The notes below the pieces were generated by a model. That model was not told the DNA's origin. It did not search any database and was given only the letters and a program-made list of their open reading frames with translations. 64,000 nucleotides of DNA, from contig CANPWB010000003.1 of assembly GCA_947581925.1 (NCBI GenBank), positions 1 to 64,000 on the forward strand, written 5' to 3'. A program made the position numbers and the translations under genes. Of the stretch, positions 45,453-54,485 are shown in pieces; position 1 is the first letter of the stretch; each line of letters starts with the position of its first letter. The stretch is from an uncultured Clostridia bacterium (GTDB lineage: Bacteria > Bacillota > Clostridia > Christensenellales > CAG-917).

Positions 45453-46100
45453 TCAAATTGCGGCTTTCAGCAATAGAGCCACCTCATTTGCCATTTTTTC
45501 CACATAAAGAGGCGAGACGGACATAAGTTGCATGAGAGCGTCGCCCTTGTTTTCGGCGACGACTCCCAATATGCCGACGTCTCCAAAGCGCTCGTTTTTG
45601 CCCTTGATAGCGGCGGGGCAGACTCCGTCGGAGCGAACGACTATTTTGCCGACGTTGTCCTTTGTGCCGAGGCTGGCGTCCACGGCGATGAAGAGCGCGC
45701 CCTCGTGCGCCGTTTTGATGAAATCGAGCCACTCCTTCATATTTTTGCCGTTGACGGAGCAGCTTTCCGTGCCGTAGACAAAGGCGGGGATGTTGTAGCG
45801 CGTGGCGAGCAGAGTGCCTACCATAGGTCCCAGAGAATCGCCGGATATGGACATAGTGCCGAAGCAGACAATGACGGTCTGCCGTTTTTGGGGAGGAAGA
45901 GACGGGGTGAAAAAGGGCGCGGCGGGCGCGGGACGGTGCTCCGCGGGAGTTTTTGCGGCGCGCTTGCTTTTTGCGGACGGGGTCTTTGCCGTACGATTTT
46001 GCGTTTTGGGTTTGGGAGCGTCCTTGGCGGCGTCGGGGAGAGGCGCAGTATCTTGCAATGCGGCTTTAAGCAAAGCCTGTTCGGGGTCTTTTTTTCTCAT
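45453..46100 (-). CDS. YyaC-like sporulation protein (DUF1256)
   Basis: 215 residues. The C-terminal about 150 residues match the YyaC/GPR-related fold: VIVCFGTMSISGDSLGPMVGTLL, VYGTESCSVNG, FIAVDASLGTKDNVGKI, VGILGVVAENKG. YyaC is a forespore protein of unknown mechanism in Bacillus. The N-terminal 65 residues are an unusual Pro/Ala/Lys-rich linker (KAPKPKTQNRTAKTPSAKSK type). Start at 46100: no ribosome site, but AATAAT ends six bases before the ATG (leaderless). It suggests an endospore-forming ancestry. Confidence 0.8.
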   Translation of the reverse strand: MRKKDPEQALLKAALQDTAPLPDAAKDAPKPKTQNRTAKTPSAKSKRAAKTPAEHRPAPAAPFFTPSLPPQKRQTVIVCFGTMSISGDSLGPMVGTLLATRYNIPAFVYGTESCSVNGKNMKEWLDFIKTAHEGALFIAVDASLGTKDNVGKIVVRSDGVCPAAIKGKNERFGDVGILGVVAENKGDALMQLMSVSPLYVEKMANEVALLLKAAI

Positions 46101-46106
46101 TTGGGT

Positions 46107-46136
46107 ATTATTGCCAAATTTTCGGCGGATAATCAA
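46107..46136 (-). promoter_or_regulatory. yyaC promoter (leaderless type)
   Basis: Minus strand TTGATT (46136-46131), 18 nt, AATAAT (46112-46107), six bases to ATG. Confidence 0.5.
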
Positions 46137-46382
46137 TCAGAACCCTTCTTGCCAAAGATGGACGGAGAGAAAGAGTTTTGCGCTTTCGGGCGCGGGTTGT
46201 CCACGCAAGCGATAGGAGGATGGGCGCAAAGTAAAAATTTTGCAAATCTCGAATATGTGCATTTTACTCTTGCATATATTTGCAAAACAGGGTATAATCA
46301 TTCTATATAAGATAAACTAAAAACCTGCGAGCGCAAGTGCGCGCATTGAAAAGCGAGCGCGAGCGTACGCGAAAGGATGAAT

Positions 46383-47183
46383 ATGTTTACAACATTGATC
46401 GGTGCAGTTCAAATTGCAGACATTATAGTGTTTGTTGTGCTGGGGCTCGGGCTTATCGGCGGGCTCATAGGTGGATTGGCGAAAGCATTCAAGGGTCTTT
46501 TTGCCTCATTGGCTATTATTCTGATCTCGCTGTTGATAGTGGGCGTGACGGTAGTGCCCATCAGCTCGACCTCGATAGGGCAGTCTTTGAGCGGTACGTT
46601 CGAGGGTAAGGCGGAAGGATGGGGCGACGCGTTTTCTTCGCCCGTTTACATAATGATGAGCGGCGACGGACAGCCCGTAAAAGACGGCTATTGCGTCGAT
46701 GTTGGCGGCGAACGCATACAGCTTGAAAACGCTGCGGGCAGCGGCGCGCTTGCAAAGATAAGAGGCAAGATGGCGCTTGAGCTTGCAAAGAAATATGTGA
46801 CTGAAGAAAACGAGGGCAAGGTGATACTTGCAAAATATGCGGCAAGTGAGCTTACAAAGATAATATTTGACGTCGTGCTGTTTGTTGTTTACTGTGTAGC
46901 GCTCGGCGTGGTATTTTTCCTGCTCAGGAAACTGTTTTCACATCTGTTTGGCAGGGACAGCGAGTTTGGCGACGATAGCATCGGGCTTAAAGTTTTGAAC
47001 AGGACGCTCGGCGCGGTCGTAGCTGCAGGGTTCGCGCTGCTTGCGTTGCTGCTTATATTTGCGATAATCAAGCTTGCGGCTCCCGACGGCTCGAAGGTGG
47101 CGCAATTCTTCGAGAACGCGAAAGTAGCGGGCGTGCTCTACACCAAAAACCCGATGTCGAAGATCTTTACAAAGCTCTTCTGA
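46383..47183 (+). CDS. CvpA-like membrane protein
   Basis: 266 residues; ATG at 46383 is better spaced from AAAGGA than that at 46377. N-terminal helix pair (IADIIVFVVLGLGLIGGLIGGLAKAFKGL and an Ile-rich second helix), a 100-residue extracytoplasmic insertion, then two C-terminal helices with FLLRKLFSHLFG between them. The GG-rich first helix resembles CvpA/colicin V production proteins. It is 96 bp upstream of the giant repeat protein gene; a shared function is likely but unknown. Confidence 0.6.
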   Translation: MFTTLIGAVQIADIIVFVVLGLGLIGGLIGGLAKAFKGLFASLAIILISLLIVGVTVVPISSTSIGQSLSGTFEGKAEGWGDAFSSPVYIMMSGDGQPVKDGYCVDVGGERIQLENAAGSGALAKIRGKMALELAKKYVTEENEGKVILAKYAASELTKIIFDVVLFVVYCVALGVVFFLLRKLFSHLFGRDSEFGDDSIGLKVLNRTLGAVVAAGFALLALLLIFAIIKLAAPDGSKVAQFFENAKVAGVLYTKNPMSKIFTKLF

Positions 47184-47279
47184 GGGGCATATTCGGCGAA
47201 CGGGGTCGCGAGTAGTAAAATGCAAAAATTCGGACATATTGAATATTGATTTTACGAAAGCAAGAACAAGGAGTTTATT

Positions 47280-50200
47280 ATGAAGGTTTTGAAGGCGACA
47301 TTGGCATTTGTGATGGGACTCGTGCTCGGCATAATCCTGCTTGTGCTCGCGATAGGCGGCACGGTCGTCGCGCTCGGCACGACGAGGACGGTGGGAGAGC
47401 TCCAATCCGCCGTCACGGATACCGAGATAATCTCATCCGACAGCGAGCTTTTCGGTCAATCCGTGCTCGAGGCGGTGCAGAAGGCGCTCAACGATTATCA
47501 AAATTTCGACAATATCACGCTGAAACTGCTGTATGACCGCTATGGCATAAATCTTCTCAAGGGCATAAGCGGGCTGGATTTTTCAAAAAAGAGTTTTTAT
47601 GACACTCCTCTCACGGAGATCATAAACGACTTGTCCCTGCTGCTTGACGACATCTATCTTTCGGATATAGAGTCTATCGCGAAGATGGATTTTTCAAAAT
47701 ACAATCTGCCCATATTGGACGAGAATATGAACGTAGGCCTCACAAAGGCGATCGACAATATAATGGGGCTTGTCAACGACAACTTGTCCATTCGTACGCT
47801 CAAGGCGAAACTCGGTTTTGACATAGGCACGGAGGACAACGGCATTTTGAAGGCTATGCAGGACGTCCGCCTCAACGAGTTGGGCGGACTCATAGACGTA
47901 TTGCCCATAGGCGTATTGCTCACCGCGGACACGGACACCTATCTGCCGAAAGGCGAAATGCAGGTTTACGTAAACGTCGAAGGCACCGCCGAGGAGTGGG
48001 AGGAAGTCACTGCTGAGGAGCTGTCAAACCCCGACTACGCTGCTCCTTTGGGCGTAGAGACCTACATCTCGGGCGGCTTGAATGACGAACTCGTTGAAAA
48101 GGAGCTCAGATATTATAAAAAAGCTGACTCAGAGCCTTATGTGGACAACTCCTGCTACAATGAGGGCTGGACTTGTCCCGAGGGTGTGAAAGTATTGCGC
48201 CACAGGTTTTATAAACAATTTGACGGCGACGGGAGCGCAGACGGGAAGTATTATGTCGTCTCATACGCCAACCGCGTCAAGACTTTTGACAATGCCGCAA
48301 ATATTTACGCTTTGATAGTGAAAGATTTTGTGTCGCTCGACGATATATTTGTCAGCGAGACGGGCGCAAAGCTTGACAAGACGGGTGTCACGAGCGGCAA
48401 GCTCGATCTGAGCAATACGGACGTCTACTATTTTGAAAAGGCAAAGGAAGGCGAAGAGGGAGCGACGGACAAGTATGTCTTGAGCGACGATTATTCCATT
48501 CTCGAAAAAGAGATGAAGAAAAACGATATGCTCCGCGTCCCCGACGAGCCCGGCGAGGACGAAGAGGGCAACCCCGTGGAGCCCGCTCACCCCTACATCA
48601 ATGGGCGCGCGAAGTATGTGCGCATACATTTGGGCGAGGCGTCGTCGCTTTTGCAATATCTCAACTATTTGACGATCGGCTACATTCGCAACGACACGGA
48701 CAGCGTGCTTAAATCTTTGCGCATAGGCGACATTATAGACACCAACGATCCCGACGTCGCGGACATTCTCAAAGCCCTCAAGGACAGCACCCTCGACTCA
48801 ATAGGCGAGGACATCAACTCCATTCCTTTCGGCGACATGTTTGAACCCGGCGACAGCAAATTGCTCAACGCCATCAAGGATTTCACGCTTGAAAATATGG
48901 ATGAAAATATAGACTCCCTCAAGCTGGGCGATATCCTTTCGGAAGAGGACAAGCAGGACAACCAGCTCATCCAAGCGCTTGACGCAAGAGGCTGCACAAT
49001 AGGAAATATAGGCACCGCGCTGGATCAACTCACGGTCGGCGAGCTGCTGGACGTGAAGTATGACGTGTACGAAAAAGACGACGCGGGCAATTATATCAAG
49101 ATCCCCGTCTACGTCAAAATAAATCAAGACTTGCTCGATATGGAAAGCGATCCCGACAAGTCCGAAATGTTCGAGCAAGTGTTCGCAAACGTTTATCGAC
49201 CCGACAAAAACGGAGAAGACGGAGTTTTGCGCCGCGGCAATTATACTCCCGCCGACGAGGAGACAGGATCCCCCGAGGAATTTGTGGAAGCCGCCGACGG
49301 CGAATATATCGAGACGTATTACTATCTGTATCAAGATGAGTCATACTTTGATGAGCATGCCGAAGTCGAGCGTTTTAAACGGCAACCCGTGGCAGAGGGA
49401 GAGAGTCAAACCGCGCTCGCGGTTCAATCGCTTGCGCGCCGCGGCGTACCCGCGCTTGAAATGGGCGACTACATCAACGAACTGTCCATAGGCGAATTGA
49501 TGGAGGTGGACAGCGAGTCCTCGCAACTGTTTAAGACCCTCGCAAGAAGGGGCAGCACGATGGACAGCATATCCAAGGACATTGACGACCTCGAAGTCGC
49601 CGATATGATAGAGATAGGCGACGACTCCTCAAAGATCATGCGATCCCTCAAAGCGAGGCATTGCAAGATCGGCGATATGGCGACAATTACGGACGAGTTG
49701 ACCCTCGATGAGATACTCGACATCACGCACGATACGTATGTGCAAGCCGATGACGGCATATATGTGCATGTGACGGATCCCAACAGTTACGTGCTCTATG
49801 ACGAGACAAATCCCGACAACCCCGAATGGCGCACAAAATACGTGAAAGTTGAGAAATCCGAAGGCGAGGGAGAATATGAGTATGTGGAGTATGACCCCGA
49901 GGATCCGAAACATGAGGGCAAGACGCTCTACGTCCACTCCGCATATTATACGCTTTACAATCCCGCCGTACACACCTCTACCACATTGACAATTGGGAAA
50001 GGCGAAACGGCAAAGACGGTGCATATCCAACCTAAGGCAAATGACGAAGACGCTATCGCGCGGTTTAACAAAATAGAGTACGACGCGTCGCAAGATCCGA
50101 CGGGAGAAGAAGAGCCGTCATCCAAGATATTGCAGCGTTTTGCGGGCTCCACAATGGGCGACTTTTCGGGCGCCTTTGACGAGCTCATGCTCTCAGAAGT

Positions 50201-51920
50201 GCTTGACATAGACCCCGACATCTACGCCGAAGTGGGCAAAGACGATATCAAACCTGACAATGACGAAGGCGGGACAGGGGAATACTATTATGGCGAAACT
50301 TATGAGGAAAGGGAGCGCCTCTACAAGTATGACGACGTCAACAGCGTGTACAGCGTGGCGAGCCAAGCTGATCTGAAGGAAGCGGCGGCGGGCAAGCTGA
50401 CGCTCTATCGCGTGGAGAAGTCGGGCTCTTCGACGTCCATTCTCAAAAAGCTCGCCTATGTCAAAGTCAACGAGATGTCCGACGCCCTCGAGACCGTCAT
50501 GAAGGATATGATGCTCTCCGAGATCATCGACATAAACAAATATGACGCCATCGATTCGAGTGGACTTGAGAAATATACAAATCAATCTACGGAGGGGCTT
50601 GAAAATAGTCGTTTCTTCGTTCCGTGGGACGGAAGCTCAGAGATAGACGGCAAGCCTATCGTCTATGTGTACGAGAGTACGGGACAATATATTATGAGGG
50701 CTTACTATTATCACCCGATAGACGAAAAAAATGCCAAAGAAGTAGAAGAATATCTTGGAGAAAAACAAACAGGATTTTACAAATATGTGAAATATGAAGA
50801 CCCACAAGGAAATTCGGTAAAGGAAGCCGCAAACTTGAAAAAAGCTCTTATAGACGGCAACGTGTATTATTCTGAAAACGAGAAGGGGCCTTTTGATCAT
50901 AATATCGCTCTTGCAACTTATTTGATCCGCCAAAACAATTGGGACAATCTTTATTACAGGGAAACGAGCTCGGAAAAATTGGATGGAGAAAAATATTTCG
51001 AATATTTCTCTTATAAAAATATCCCCTCTGACTATAAAGAGAGGATTTATGTAGAAACTTTAGGCAAGAAGACCTTCCCAGATCCGTTGTCTAAAGAGCC
51101 CAAGAATATAGAGAGCTATTATAATCCTACTAATCCTGCGCATGCCGAATTGACAAAATATGTTAAGTTGGAGGACGGACAAAACCATATCGTGCCACTC
51201 AACGAGGACGGATATGATTATAAAGAAGGTATAGATGTGAGGATCGGCGCGCAATATGCCCAGGAGATAATGATCAAATATCCCGATTTGCCCGCCGCGC
51301 AATCAGCCCTCAAAGAGGAAAGCGAATACAGTGAGTACGAAAAACAAGTGGGTTGCGACAAAGTCTATGTGTATACGCCCGCCACAAACGAATATGTCTT
51401 ATACAGTGAGTCGGCAGATTATGGCGATGATGCGGAATACTACATCAAGAAGTTGGGCTATATCGCGCAAAAAGGGGAAGTTTTCTACAACGAGAATTCT
51501 GCCGATAAAACAGCGTTAAACTTCCAAATAATCCAAACGATGGAAAGAGAGCGCAGCTCCAAAGTGCTTGCGTTGCTTGCGGATAAGACCGTCAACGATA
51601 TGAACAGCACGATAGAAAATGCGACGATAGGCGACTTTATGGACGTCACTCCGGGCACTATCTTCGACGATAAGGATATCCGTGAGTCGCAACTGCATGA
51701 CCTCGGCAACACGCTTGCAAACAAACTGGCAACAATAACCATAGGCAAATTGATAGAGTGGGGCAGCATCACCACGATAGACCCCTCCGTCCTCAACATT
51801 TTGCACGAAGTCACGCTGACGGATTTCTTCTATGCGCTGACGTATGATGACAGCACAGGTATGATCGCATTCGATATGGCAAAGTTGTACGGCATCGAAT
51901 CTGAGTCAACTGCGCCATAA
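47280..51920 (+). CDS. Giant repeat-containing membrane-anchored protein (1546 aa)
   Basis: After AAGGAG. One N-terminal membrane helix (about 8-32) and otherwise an acidic extracytoplasmic chain. Its core is a degenerate unit of about 30 residues ending LxIGDILE/D, for example ILKALKDSTLDSIGEDINSI...FGDM, DALDQLTVGELLDV, DDLEVADMIEI and ENATIGDFMDV; I count at least 12. Between units are insertions rich in Tyr/Asp with KYVKV and YVHV strands, probably small beta domains. I recognise no family. Residues about 1090-1420 have an AT-richer codon use. Its place after the CvpA-like gene suggests an envelope function. Confidence 0.8.
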   Translation: MKVLKATLAFVMGLVLGIILLVLAIGGTVVALGTTRTVGELQSAVTDTEIISSDSELFGQSVLEAVQKALNDYQNFDNITLKLLYDRYGINLLKGISGLDFSKKSFYDTPLTEIINDLSLLLDDIYLSDIESIAKMDFSKYNLPILDENMNVGLTKAIDNIMGLVNDNLSIRTLKAKLGFDIGTEDNGILKAMQDVRLNELGGLIDVLPIGVLLTADTDTYLPKGEMQVYVNVEGTAEEWEEVTAEELSNPDYAAPLGVETYISGGLNDELVEKELRYYKKADSEPYVDNSCYNEGWTCPEGVKVLRHRFYKQFDGDGSADGKYYVVSYANRVKTFDNAANIYALIVKDFVSLDDIFVSETGAKLDKTGVTSGKLDLSNTDVYYFEKAKEGEEGATDKYVLSDDYSILEKEMKKNDMLRVPDEPGEDEEGNPVEPAHPYINGRAKYVRIHLGEASSLLQYLNYLTIGYIRNDTDSVLKSLRIGDIIDTNDPDVADILKALKDSTLDSIGEDINSIPFGDMFEPGDSKLLNAIKDFTLENMDENIDSLKLGDILSEEDKQDNQLIQALDARGCTIGNIGTALDQLTVGELLDVKYDVYEKDDAGNYIKIPVYVKINQDLLDMESDPDKSEMFEQVFANVYRPDKNGEDGVLRRGNYTPADEETGSPEEFVEAADGEYIETYYYLYQDESYFDEHAEVERFKRQPVAEGESQTALAVQSLARRGVPALEMGDYINELSIGELMEVDSESSQLFKTLARRGSTMDSISKDIDDLEVADMIEIGDDSSKIMRSLKARHCKIGDMATITDELTLDEILDITHDTYVQADDGIYVHVTDPNSYVLYDETNPDNPEWRTKYVKVEKSEGEGEYEYVEYDPEDPKHEGKTLYVHSAYYTLYNPAVHTSTTLTIGKGETAKTVHIQPKANDEDAIARFNKIEYDASQDPTGEEEPSSKILQRFAGSTMGDFSGAFDELMLSEVLDIDPDIYAEVGKDDIKPDNDEGGTGEYYYGETYEERERLYKYDDVNSVYSVASQADLKEAAAGKLTLYRVEKSGSSTSILKKLAYVKVNEMSDALETVMKDMMLSEIIDINKYDAIDSSGLEKYTNQSTEGLENSRFFVPWDGSSEIDGKPIVYVYESTGQYIMRAYYYHPIDEKNAKEVEEYLGEKQTGFYKYVKYEDPQGNSVKEAANLKKALIDGNVYYSENEKGPFDHNIALATYLIRQNNWDNLYYRETSSEKLDGEKYFEYFSYKNIPSDYKERIYVETLGKKTFPDPLSKEPKNIESYYNPTNPAHAELTKYVKLEDGQNHIVPLNEDGYDYKEGIDVRIGAQYAQEIMIKYPDLPAAQSALKEESEYSEYEKQVGCDKVYVYTPATNEYVLYSESADYGDDAEYYIKKLGYIAQKGEVFYNENSADKTALNFQIIQTMERERSSKVLALLADKTVNDMNSTIENATIGDFMDVTPGTIFDDKDIRESQLHDLGNTLANKLATITIGKLIEWGSITTIDPSVLNILHEVTLTDFFYALTYDDSTGMIAFDMAKLYGIESESTAP

Positions 51921-52136
51921 AGCCAAAGTTTCAAAACCGTACAAATATAATGCAAGACGCAAATCGTTTCAAAAACTGTTGCGCCATAGCAAACATCTCG
52001 ACTTCCGCCCGCCGCTTGATCCACATCAAACGGCGGGCGTTTTATGTCTCCATGCAGGGCTACTCGCCCCGCACGCCCCAATGTTGGCTCCTCGCCCACA
52101 CCGCGGCAAGGGACTTCGTCCCCTGCACCCCAAGCT
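51921..52136 (+). repeat. 3' flank of the giant gene with mini-hairpins
   Basis: No gene. CGCCCGCCG...CGGCGGGCG inverted repeat (52007-52039), GCAGGGCTACTCGCCC and GGGACTTCGTCCCC mini-hairpins leading into the long-stem terminator. Confidence 0.65.
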
Positions 52137-52181
52137 AAAAACGCGAGCTAGGCAAATACTTGCCGTCGCTCGCGTTTTTTG
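52137..52181 (+). terminator. Long-stem terminator of the dispersed family (giant gene)
   Basis: AAAAACGCGAGC/GCTCGCGTTTTTT with inner GGCAA/TTGCC; oriented with the giant gene. Confidence 0.75.
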
Positions 52182-52400
52182 ATTGTGTGTAAGGTACAAA
52201 CTCCAGCGTGAGAGCTTTGATAATTGCGTTTGTCTTGTCCAAGCGAATAAACGCAACCTCTGTCCGAGTGTGCCTGTACACGGACGGACGTATTGTCCGA
52301 GCGACCCCGCGGAGCGAGCGGTTTCACGCTAAGTACGCAGTGAGGGCGTGTCTGCACCCCGCGAAATCACTCCGTAATTTCCGAAAAACCATTTCTCAAA
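52182..52400 (+). repeat. Repeat mosaic sharing blocks with the parBA inverted repeats
   Basis: CTCCAGCGTGAGAGCTTTGAT block, CTGTCCGAG units, and CCGCGGAGCGAGCGG...AAGTACGCAGTGAGGGCG (52311-52351), a third copy of the sequence flanking parBA. No gene up to 52517. Confidence 0.75.
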
Positions 52401-52517
52401 ACTGTCGCAGGCACATCTTCACGACGAAAGATGATCAAAATCAATGTGATTTTTATGTTTGTATAAAATAAATCACGGCGCACATACTAGCCATAGCACA
52501 AAAAAGGAGGTGCATTT

Positions 52518-52754
52518 ATGGACGAAAACAATATTGTGAGAAAGCTCGCTCAGCTTACAAACATGAATGTGATGGTGCTTTTCATACTGATTTCTTTCCT
52601 CGCTCTGTCGATCGGACTTGCATTCTATTTCCTTGTCCCGGGCAGCGTTGGCTACGGCGTCGGCATCACGATGTTTATAGTGGCGTCACTTCTGTTTGTG
52701 ATCGGAGAGATCAACTATTTTATGAAGTCGAAACGCATCGATTGGCAAAACTAA
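52518..52754 (+). CDS. Small two-pass membrane protein (78 aa)
   Basis: Perfect AAAGGAGGTG ribosome site. Short polar N-terminus, helices VMVLFILISFLALSIGLAFYF (about 18-38) and GYGVGITMFIVASLLFVIGEI (about 44-65), basic end KSKRIDWQN. No family recognised. It is monocistronic with its own terminator, so it is probably expressed on its own. Confidence 0.7.
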   Translation: MDENNIVRKLAQLTNMNVMVLFILISFLALSIGLAFYFLVPGSVGYGVGITMFIVASLLFVIGEINYFMKSKRIDWQN

Positions 52755-52765
52755 AGAGACAAGCA

Positions 52766-52810
52766 AAAAAATCGCGCGCCCGTACACATGTGCAGACGCC
52801 CGATTTTTTT
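52766..52810 (+). terminator. Terminator of the 78-residue gene
   Basis: AAAAATCG/CGATTTTTTT outer stem with an inner GGGCG-like and ACACATGTG part, 12 bp after the stop. Confidence 0.65.
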
Positions 52811-52829
52811 GTTTTCCGCAATTTGATGG

Positions 52830-53063
52830 AGCCCCAAGTATACCCCACAAAAACACTGCGTATTTTTGCGGGGACCCCGATCTAAAACCCCATAAAACCG
52901 CTGCGCAATTTTATGGGGACCCCGATCTAAAACCCCACGAAATCACTGCGTAATTTCGTGGGGGACCCCGATATAGCTCAGACAAAGGTAACGTAAATCA
53001 CTCAGACAAAACGTCCGTCAATATCAAATTCTCACGCAGGAGTTTTGACACTTGAAATCAATC
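52830..53063. repeat. Triple CCCCA...TGGGG hairpin block
   Basis: Three successive hairpins with different stems (CCCCACAAAAACAC, CCCCATAAAACCGC, CCCCACGAAATCAC; 52849-52965) followed by the GACGGACG-type block in inverted sense. No gene. Confidence 0.75.
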
Positions 53064-53112
53064 AAAAAACGCGCAAATGTAGTGACTTTTGCCACTACAT
53101 TTGCGCGTTTTT
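53064..53112 (-). terminator. Long-stem terminator copy facing away from pdxK
   Basis: AAAAAACGCGCAAATGTAGTG/CACTACATTTGCGCGTTTTT, a 20-bp stem. Unlike other copies it is not downstream of a gene in its own orientation. Mini-hairpins (GCAAAGGGC/GCCCTTTGC, GTGGAGC/GCTCCAC) fill 53113-53255 up to the pdxK promoter. Confidence 0.7.
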
Positions 53113-53268
53113 AGCTTGGGATCGCAAAGGGCAAAGCGCCCTTTGCCGAGGTGTGGAGCAGAGCTCCATCTGGGGCGTGCAGGGCGAGTAGCCCTGCGTG
53201 GGGCGACGAAGTCCCTTGCCGAGGTGTGGAGCAGAGCTCCACGAATAGCATAAGGTCGTAAAATGCGC

Positions 53269-53297
53269 TTGCAATTTTGGGGGAGGGGGATTATGAT
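53269..53297 (+). promoter_or_regulatory. pdxK promoter (leaderless type)
   Basis: TTGCAA (53269-53274), 17 nt, TATGAT (53292-53297), six bases to the ATG at 53304. Confidence 0.6.
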
Positions 53298-53303
53298 AGA
53301 GGC

Positions 53304-54122
53304 ATGACAAAGAGAGTACTTGTGATCGCAGACATGTGCACGGTGGGACAATGCTCGCTGTCCGTTGCGCTGCCCATACTTTCCGCATGCGGGGCGGAGG
53401 CGTGTCCTTTGCCCATCGCGCTACTCTCAGCCCACTCTGTGGGATTTGAGGGATATTCGCGCAATTCGATGTTTAAAGAGGCGAATGAGGCACTTAAAAG
53501 CCTTGTTTTGTCAAATACGCGCTTTGACGCGGTGTTTTCCATGTATCTGGGCGGCGCGAAGGAGGTTATGCTCGCGGAGGACGCGGGAGAGCTGCTCAAA
53601 GACGGCGGAATGAGGATCGTTGACCCCGCTATGGCGGACTTTGGGACGTTGTATCCCGACCTTGACGGGACGCTTGTCGAGGAGACGGCTACGCTTATCG
53701 CGGGGGCGGACGTAGTCACGCCAAACCTCACGGAGGCGTGCTTGCTTGCGAAGGCGCAGTATCGCGAGAGCTATGACGAGGCGTTTGTGCTTGGGCTCGC
53801 GCGCACGATAAAGAATGAGCTCGGCGGGGAAAAAGTCGTCGTAACGGGGGTAACGCTAGAGGACGGCAGGATAGGCGCGTATGCCTACGACGGCAAGCGG
53901 GGCAAGTACTTCGCGCACAGGGCGGAGGCGCGCGTCTGCCATGGTGCGGGCGACGTATTTTCAAGCGCATTGACGGGCAAATTGCTTGCGGGAGTCCCCT
54001 TCTTCGACAGCGTGAAAGCGGCGGAAGAGTTCACTTATGCCGCCATTCTCGCTACGCTTGACGACCCCGAACATTTTTACGGCCTGCACTTTGAAAAATG
54101 CCTCTCCATGTTGATGAAATGA
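53304..54122 (+). CDS. pdxK: Pyridoxamine/pyridoxal kinase (ribokinase superfamily)
   Basis: 272 residues from MTKRVLVIADMCTVG; the longer ORF starts inside the promoter. It shows the clostridial PdxK/PdxY pattern: CSLSVALPILSACG, SMYLGGAKE, VTPNLTEACLL and the anion-hole motif CHGAGDVFSSALTGKLL. It phosphorylates B6 vitamers to give PLP precursors. No other B6 genes are near. Confidence 0.9.
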   Translation: MTKRVLVIADMCTVGQCSLSVALPILSACGAEACPLPIALLSAHSVGFEGYSRNSMFKEANEALKSLVLSNTRFDAVFSMYLGGAKEVMLAEDAGELLKDGGMRIVDPAMADFGTLYPDLDGTLVEETATLIAGADVVTPNLTEACLLAKAQYRESYDEAFVLGLARTIKNELGGEKVVVTGVTLEDGRIGAYAYDGKRGKYFAHRAEARVCHGAGDVFSSALTGKLLAGVPFFDSVKAAEEFTYAAILATLDDPEHFYGLHFEKCLSMLMK

Positions 54123-54139
54123 GCATTAACGAATTGGCG

Positions 54140-54375
54140 TTTTAAAGACACGCACAATGTACCAGGGGATTCCTCGACTTCGCTACGCTCCGCTCGGAAT
54201 GACAATAGTTGTCATGCTGAGTTTGTCGAAACATCCCCCTGTTTTACCCCACAAAAACACCGTGTGTTTTTGTGGGATAAAAGGAAGCAATCCCTGGTCT
54301 TAGCAAATAACTCAGACTATATTTCCGTAAATATCAAATTCTCACGCAGGAGTTTTGGCACTTGCAATCAAATTC
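54140..54375. repeat. Repeat mosaic between pdxK and the Nudix gene
   Basis: No gene. CTCGACTTCGCTACGCTCCGCTCGGAATGACA facing TGTCATGCTGAGTTTGTCGAAACATCCCC (54171-54240), a CCCCACAAAAACAC hairpin (54247-54276) and the CTCACGCAGGAGTTT flank of the terminator. Confidence 0.75.
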
Positions 54376-54422
54376 AAAATGCGCGAACTAGTGACAAAAG
54401 TCACGACATTCGCGCATTTTTA
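54376..54422 (-). terminator. Long-stem terminator of the dispersed family (Nudix gene)
   Basis: AAAATGCGCGAA/TTCGCGCATTTT with inner GTGAC/GTCAC; oriented with the minus-strand genes ending at 54486. Confidence 0.7.
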
Positions 54423-54485
54423 GCTTGGGGTGCAGGGGACGAAGTCCCTTGCCGGAGAGTGGGGCAGCGCCCCAAAAATAGTTCG

